Positions 57,093-64,000 of a stretch of DNA of 64,000 nucleotides are shown here, one piece after another (positions within the stretch are counted from its first letter, which is position 1; each line of letters starts with the position of its first letter). The position numbers and the translations under genes were made by a program. The notes under the pieces are model-generated. The model was given only the letters and a program-made list of their open reading frames with translations, did not search any database and had not been told where the DNA came from. The stretch comes from Seriola aureovittata (taxonomy: Eukaryota; Chordata; Actinopteri; Carangiformes; Carangidae), in the NCBI RefSeq assembly GCF_021018895.1, contig NC_079384.1, positions 21,502,140-21,566,139 on the forward strand, read 5' to 3'.

Positions 57093-57098
57093 AATAAA
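57093..57098 (+). promoter_or_regulatory. AATAAA poly(A) signal with GT-rich downstream element
   Basis: TGTAATAAAAG preceded by a T-rich stretch with GT and followed by TGTCTGCTTGATTGTT. In isolation this is the best-looking poly(A) context downstream of the gene, but 6.3 kb from the stop. Either a distal exoc6 site or chance. Confidence 0.3.
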
Positions 57099-58139
57099 AG
57101 TTTATTCAACAGTAATGTCTGCTTGATTGTTAATCTTACTGTACATCACAATGGTTACTCACGGCGACCCCATTACTGCCCTGTAAGTGCGACCATCAGG
57201 CTGTTCCATGACAAAGTAATGGAAAATTAAGAATAATTCCAGTTTATACTTGTATTTTGGGATATCATATCTGTGACATTAGGGCAGTTATACTGCAGGA
57301 ATTTTCTCGCTTCATTTAAGAATTTTAAATATTACATTTTGTCTCAATGTTCATAGTTGTTTCTGCATATGTCAGTATGAAAATGAACAAAAAATGTTAA
57401 TGAATTGTATATTGATGATTAATTCAACTTGGCTTTTAGAGGCGGCGATGCAGCGTCCATGGCCTAGAACGTGTCTCCAGGTGTGAACTGTGTATTCAGG
57501 TTCATGTTATTTCTGTGAGATGAGTATTCGCCTGGCTAACAGCCTGGGGCCGGAAGCTGCTACGTGTCCCGGAGGTGTTGGCTTTGATGCTCTTGTGTTA
57601 CCTCCTGCAGGTCAGAGAGCCAAACAGTCTGTGGTCGGTGCCTCAGGCCGACAAGAGTCCCTCACAACGCTGGAGGCTTTCTGCAGGCGTCTCTCCTGAT
57701 ACATGTTTCAAACACAGGGGAGAGTCACTTCACTCATTTCCTCTGCTGTCCTCACTTTCTTTTGCAGGGTCTTGCAATAGGCTGCATTACAGTTCACGTA
57801 AGATGCAGCTGCTCACGACACATTCAGCAGTGGCCCCAGTGTTATAATAAAATACCATCCAACTTTGGCTAATCCGCTCAGTCCAGGGAGGCTGTGACCT
57901 TCTCATTTGCATTCAGTTTAGGAGCTATACGTCCGGTGGCTAATCCAACTAGCATAGTTAAGCTAACGGAGTTGCCGGAGCTTTTGGATGATGTTCGGCA
58001 CATTTCAAGATGCAGACCTAATTAGACAGTAATTTTTTAGTTTCTAAGACTGAACCAAAGGAAGTTGTCTATTTGACTTCACAACCCTTCCTCTGTGGCC
58101 ACACTCACAACAAGTAACAAAAGTCCGGTTAAAACTGTT

Positions 58140-58370
58140 GACAGTGAGATTTATTATCCAGACTGAGAGTAAACAGTGAAACACAGACACATTTCTATGA
58201 AATTTTTGAATAAGCTTTTTCAGTGTGTATCACTGTGAGCAACACAAATGAAATTCCATTCACCTCCATTTTGTTGGGGTGAAGAGACAGATCTCAGACA
58301 GCTATCTGCACAGAGAGAAAATAAATACTTTTTATTTTATTTTCAATTTGGGTGAACTGGTCCTTTAAAG
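58140..58370. repeat. probable interspersed repeat
   Basis: AATTTGGGTGAACTGGTCCT followed by TTAAAG is a familiar terminus of a fish repeat. Left border uncertain. Confidence 0.4.
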
Positions 58371-59349
58371 CCACTGAGTGAAATGGTGCCTCATCTTTAA
58401 CTGTACCACCAGTCACAGTCTGGTTGATCTCTGTCTCCCTCTCTCTCACGCACACACACACACACACACACACACAAAAACAGAAGCGACACTTGCTCTG
58501 TAAAGGTTTTCTTCACCCTTGGAGCCTCGCTGTGTCCCAACACACACACACACGCTAACTGGGAAACAGCAAGTGAACTTTGGCCTGGGTCAGCGTTTGA
58601 ATGCGAGGATCCCTGTCGCCACAGATGTAATGAGGCGAGAGACATTTAGAGACCTCTATTATCACTGGACAGCAGCCACCCTGCCAACACACACACACAC
58701 ACACACACTCAGAAATGTGTTTGTTTTCCTCAGAGGGTTACTGTGCACTCTCGGCTCTACTGTCTTGTCTTGTTACATTCTGCCACTATTCAACTTCAAC
58801 TATGCATCTATAGAGATTTATCTCTCACACACCTATTTACTTTTTTTTTTTTTTTACAAACATCCAGACCAGTGTTTATGAAGTGTGTAGGAAATACATC
58901 CTGACTGACTGAAAATCCTCAGAGAGATAAATGATTCCTGTCTGGAGCTACGAGGAGGTGGAGGTGAGACACAGACGTTCTGTAGGACAGATGTTCACCG
59001 TGACAACAAGCTGACAGCTGTGAAAAGTAGTAGTAAAATATAAATACATCTATTCAAGTATTAAAATGATTTGCTGTTTTATACTTATCCCAACATTTAA
59101 GAGGCAAGCACTGCAGTTTTTACTTTACTTAGTAGTTACTACTTACTTGTACTACTTGCATGTAAACTACACATTAAAGTCTCAGCAACACCGATAGACA
59201 GGATTGTTACTTGTATTGAAGTATTTTACTCACAAGTACTGCTGCCTGTATAATTATATAAAATAAATTCATATGTCTTTTAGGCCACATGTGATTTGCC
59301 AGTGTTTATTTACGGCCTATTATGTCTTATTTACAAGTCACCACAAATT

Positions 59350-59372
59350 GGGGGGGGGGGGGGGGGGGGGGG
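59350..59372. repeat. G23 homopolymer
   Basis: Twenty-three consecutive G on the + strand. Confidence 0.9.
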
Positions 59373-61179
59373 TTCTTCCTGTGTGTCAACAGGAGTGACA
59401 AGTATTTTAGGGCAGAGATCAAACACTTTAACAAGGCAGTAAACAGCTTTTACATTCAAGTCAACAATACAGCAGACAGACAGAGGAGGAGGACACGCAT
59501 ACCTCTACACCTCCACCTACCTCCTTCCCCTGCTCTGACCCGCACACGGACTTCACCAGGATTTTAGTGTTATGCTCCATCTGTGAGTCTTAATCTACCT
59601 CTTAAAACGAATGAACCTCCTTCTTAGTATAGAAGATTTTCCAATCGGATTGGATTTTTCTACAGAGGCAGGTTGTGTGCTTCCTCTCTTCACCTCTTGC
59701 AGGGTTGCAGCTTCTCTTTTTGCTGAGGTCCTTGACTGTTGCATTTTATTTATTGAATATATCACTGAAGCATCACTCCGACACTTTCACACAGAGAGAC
59801 GTGAGGTCTACGTCTCAGTCTGTGAAAACACTTGTATAATGTTTTATGTGGCTCTTTTCAAACAAAAATAACCCTGACCATGTCATCAGGGGCAACTGCT
59901 CTTGGGCTTTAGACATAAACTTTACAACAGGAAGTCTGAGTTAAAATTGTATAGTAAGTTGCATTATGGGAAATCAAGGATCCAGTATTTGAGCCATATT
60001 AGAGACTAAAAGTCACAGTATCTCAGCCTCTGCAGTTTTATTTGTCTTTTGTGAGTGTGTCAGCTTTAAGGAAGCACAATGAAAAACTGCTGACGTTCCC
60101 TTTTAATGTTTTTGTTTAATGTCTGATGTGCAGGTGATCAGTGTCATTATGTCGCTGGGCAGATCAGGGCTAGCTTCCTACACTGTTTAAACTAATAAGA
60201 TAGAAAATGAGAGCGTCCTCCTCCAGTTTATCTAATCACTGGAGATGATAGGCATCAATGCAGTTAGTGGATAATATAAATGGATATAAAAGTGGATGGG
60301 AAACAAGAGTCACTGGGGGAAGGGTGACAAAGGACTATTTAAGAACTATTTAAGGATAAAGGGGTTTCAACACATGTTAATTCAGAAATCTTCCTATTTG
60401 ATTTACCTGGGTGGAGATCTTTCTATTGATGAGTGCAGCAATTTCCTGTGGATCCAAGCTGCATGCATCTGATGCACCTTATAGAGTTGAGCTCACTCTA
60501 TATCTAAGAATGACTCATTGAAACTAAGTAAACTGTAGATGGCTGGTTAAACTGATGTGGCTGTTTAATGTAATTCATTGTTCACTCTCTGCTGTTGAAA
60601 CCTGAAGACTTTCTACAGTGAGAGACGGAGACACATAGAGACAGTGACATCAGTAGACAAACAGTGAGTGACCTTGTGCTGAACCAGGAGCCTGACACTC
60701 CCTCTGACCTCCTCCCGCTGGGAATGCACCTCAGATTTGCACCTCAAACTACAAAACCCTGGTGGAGCAGACCGGTTACCATAAGGTGTGTTGTAAATCA
60801 GCATAAATGGAGTCCTGCTCACCTAGTTAAAGTATTTTTTTCAGCACAAAGAATCGTGACAGTCATATAATTGGAGGCATGTAAGGCAAGTTTATTTCTT
60901 ATCAAACGAAATTCAAAGTGCTTTGAAGATTCCAGAACATAAGAACAGGAGATAAAATCAAAAAAGGAGCAAGGTAGTAAAGCAAGTAATAAAGTAATAA
61001 AATAGATACAATGAAATAAATACAACTAAACAGCAATAAAAGGCTGTGTAAAGGATTAAAATTATGAAGTGCAGTTATAAAATCGAATTAAAAGGAATGG
61101 TAAACAAATGTGTCTTCAATTTAGATTTAAAAGTAACCATTCAGAAATCAGTCCAATATTCCAATCTATGCTCTTCTTT

Positions 61180-61450
61180 TAGCTCTGGGTTTGGTCTCCA
61201 CCAGCTTTAGCTGCTAAACGCTCCAGCACATTTACCAGCCGCTCTCTGACTGTGTCCGTCTGCTGGCTTTTTACAGCTGTTTCTCTGAAAACAGCTGCCT
61301 GCTGCAGGCTGTACACGGTGCTATGAGAGCGGTGACAGTCAACCAAAACAATATCTGTGATAATTCTCTGTCGGGGTCATTTGATCCGTTGAGGCTAAAA
61401 TATACAAATTCTGGAAATCAAGCTAGCACTAGCATGAGACTGGAACCTGT
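61180..61450. repeat. probable interspersed repeat
   Basis: AGCTCTGGGTTTGGTCTCCA and AAAACAATATCTGTGATAAT are words I associate with a dispersed fish repeat. Low certainty. Confidence 0.35.
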
Positions 61451-62484
61451 GCAGCTGCGCTATGTTTAACAGGGGCCTAATTAAATAGCTAGCTAGGTAA
61501 TTAACATTGATTCCAACATTTACCTCAACAATTTAATTAAACATCGTCAACTTTCATTTTCAGATGTTTCGTGAACATTGAGCCTCTTTAACCTTTATTT
61601 AACCTTTATTTAACCTGATTCTAATGCATTACTGCTTGACAGATAACTTGTGCCACTGCCCACTGACATGGTTTTTATTATTAGCCAATTTTTCCCTCCA
61701 AAATGAATATAGAAACACCAGCTCAGAGATGGTGGGTTGTATCCAACCTGCATCCACCAAGTTAGACTGGTGACGTGTTTGATTTGTCTCACTGTGTCGT
61801 GTCTAAATGGGGTATTTGTGTGTCAGTTGCCCCTGTGTTGCCAGCCAGAGGAGCTGTACATTTAAAGTAAGCAGCTGCTGAGTCCCCATGAGGTCCTTCA
61901 TGCTTTACTGTGTTTAGCGATTGGCTGTTTATGGGTTTTTTTTATTTGCACTTTCCACATGAAACTGTCCTGAACAGATGTTTCTGTAGGTGAATGCATT
62001 TCTGTCTTCGGATTTTACAAAGACCATTACAAAGGTCACTTTAAAACTGATAAACAGTTGTAAAAGGGAGGAAATTAAAGTTATCACTTCACTTACAACC
62101 CTTGTGTGCTGGTTTTTTGGTCACTCCTCATATACTCATGAAATTGTATTATAAACAACATGGTATAAAATTTCAGTTCAATCTGTACAGTGCATGCTGT
62201 AGTCACTGTGACCGTGGCTGTTTGGGGTCAAATTGAAATAACCATTGGACCGGCCCTGCACTGGCCCTGCACTGGCCCAGTCTCACAGCAATAAGGTCAT
62301 ATTTTAGGTAGGAGCTAAAATAAGACCCCAAGTCATAAAAGTCGTGTTACTCTTCCACAAAAGCAAACAAAGTTGCAGCAGCACTGCCGCTCATGGTGGA
62401 CTGTATTTGATACTTAAAATAATAAGTAACCTGCCAGTTAAAATTGTTTGTCTGTGCAGCAAATAGGCTCTGTCTCTCTTTTTC

Positions 62485-62490
<6 letters not shown>

Positions 62491-62524
<34 letters not shown>
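62491..62524. repeat. (TG)n microsatellite
   Basis: About 17 TG units bordering the CpG-rich patch. Confidence 0.95.
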
Positions 62525-62528
<4 letters not shown>

Positions 62529-62719
62529 CGTACGTGCCTGTGTGTGTGGGTGTGCGTGCGTGCGTGTGTGTGTGACGGCCAGTGAACTTGGTTGCGCGCG
62601 AGAGTTCACCAAGATGTCAGGGTCACAAGCGGGTCAGCCAGCGCGCGAGCAGGGGGAGGAGAGTTACAAACGCGCGCAGGCACCGCGGTTGTTTGTCGCT
62701 TGTGCTGACTGCGCGCTCT

Positions 62720-62722
<3 letters not shown>
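62525..62722. other. CpG-rich patch between two (TG)n tracts
   Basis: Many CpG and GCGCGC words (TTGCGCGCGAGAG, CAGCGCGCGAGC, AAACGCGCGCAGG) in otherwise CpG-poor flank. A small CpG island or promoter of an unseen gene is possible, as is CpG variation of a TG repeat. Confidence 0.5.

Positions 62723-62726
<4 letters not shown>

Positions 62727-62765
<39 letters not shown>
62727..62765. repeat. (TG)n microsatellite
   Basis: About 19 TG units. Confidence 0.95.
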
Positions 62766-62767
<2 letters not shown>

Positions 62768-64000
62768 CCCTGGAAAAGAGCCATGCTGCCTGAGCTTTCA
62801 TCATCATAACAACACAGATGGAAAGTAACCACCTACATTTACTCAGATAATATGTTTAAGGTTTGAGTGACTGACAGGTGAGTATTTATTATTTTCTACC
62901 TGTTCTGCTTCCAGACTAGTGAAGCTGTAGTTTGTACAATGTTGTGGCATAATAACTCAAAGTTGTAGCAATGACATTCCATCGAGCTTGATATTTAAAC
63001 CACAAAACAGATGTAAAATAAACGACCCAATAGTATTTGCGTTATTCAGACATAACTGAACATAACTGTTCACCATTAGATTCCAACCTTCAGTGAGTAT
63101 TTTTACTTTTGACATTTGCCTATTGCTAATCATTTTCATGCATAAATACATTTTTTAAATCAACACTTTACTTTGAAAGGATTTTTTTTCCATTCTGGCA
63201 TTTCTACTTTAACATGAGTGAAAGATGACCTCTTTACTCTTTCTACCAGGCCCTCTTGCTGTGGAGTATCAAAACTGACAAAAAGCAGATTATCATCCCA
63301 GTCAAAAATATATCTGAATATACCAACAAATGATATTTGGCTAATTCACTAAAATTGGGTGTAAAAAGAAAATTAAAGCTTTACACTTTTCCTTTGACCT
63401 GGTGAAAGTGAAACAATCTTTGTTTTCTTTTCTTTAGCTCCAATAAGTTGATATACTGAATGTTGCGGTTGCTGAAATAGAAGATATGTGCTCAATTAAA
63501 TAGATGAAATAAAAATAGAAGAGCAAAATTAATTTTACATTTTCGATTTGTCTGATATGCCTTTTTTTTTTTTTTGTCTTTTGTCAGTTTCGAGGCTCCG
63601 TACATTTACACCACAGGCCTACAGTTTAACTTCAATATTTGAATGCACACATTGTGTTTTCAGTGGCAAACAAAATAAGTCACGTCTGAGCTGCCGACCT
63701 CATGTTTCACTGTCTTGTGCTGCTCCTCTCTCACTTTGAAGGTGGGTGTCTAAAGATCCTCTGGTGGTTTCTACTAGCTGCAGTGTTCATGATCCTACAC
63801 AATAATGGGCTGAATGGACATGTTTATTTCTCTGTTTGTAAAGTCTGTCCTGATGTTGATGCTGGAGGAAAGGGTTCATCCTCTGGGGAGCTGGTTAATT
63901 CATTACAATCCAACTTTCTGTTGGATTACAAGATACACTGAGTGTGAAGTTGATGCTTTGTCTTGTAGTTGGTGCTCATGGAGTGAAAAGGGTTATCCTA

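Larger units (their letters stand above)
54913..64000. other. downstream flank, no gene recognised
   Basis: No exon with coding character or homology found on either strand. It holds interspersed repeats (55245-55975, 58140-58370, 61180-61450), a G23 tract (59350-59372), CA/GT microsatellites and a CpG-rich patch (62525-62722). Confidence 0.55.

Overview
The window is vertebrate nuclear DNA, most likely from a ray-finned fish. It carries a long intron-rich gene with GT-AG introns, many CA/GT microsatellites, Tc1/mariner remains, a tRNA-derived SINE and several interspersed repeats of a type common in teleosts. No prokaryotic, organellar or viral gene was seen.

One gene fills the window: exoc6 (Sec15A, exocyst complex component 6), on the + strand. 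I assembled it exon by exon from splice sites and reading phase. The canonical form has 23 coding exons from the ATG at 7526 to the TGA at 50739-50741. They join without a frame break into 2406 nt, or 801 residues, close to the roughly 804 residues of mammalian EXOC6. The EXOC6-type (not EXOC6B-type) exon 2 identifies the paralogue.

Three further pieces lie outside the canonical reading frame. (1) A second, upstream first exon (6565-6704) splices in the same phase into exon 2 and ends in a peptide resembling the alternative N-terminus known for mammalian EXOC6. (2) A 30-nt in-frame microexon candidate (33243-33272) lies in intron 19. (3) A 12-nt in-frame microexon candidate (49901-49912) lies in intron 22. 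Both microexons sit behind pyrimidine-rich acceptors with TGC just upstream, the layout of SRRM4-type neural microexons.

Layout: 1-6500 upstream flank with repeats; 6565-6704 alternative first exon; 7526-7623 exon 1; 7624-15487 intron 1 (long hairpin, interspersed repeat); 15488-25970 exons 2-12, with a MITE beside exon 7, a minisatellite of about 36 units in intron 10, and TG tracts abutting the acceptors of exons 11 and 12; intron 12 with a Tc1 relic; 29023-32497 exons 13-19; intron 19 with a microexon and a MITE; 38816-49106 exons 20-22; 50615-50741 the last coding exon; then (CA)n-rich 3' UTR and flank with several interspersed repeats and a small CpG-rich patch near 62.6 kb. No second protein-coding gene could be supported downstream of 50741.
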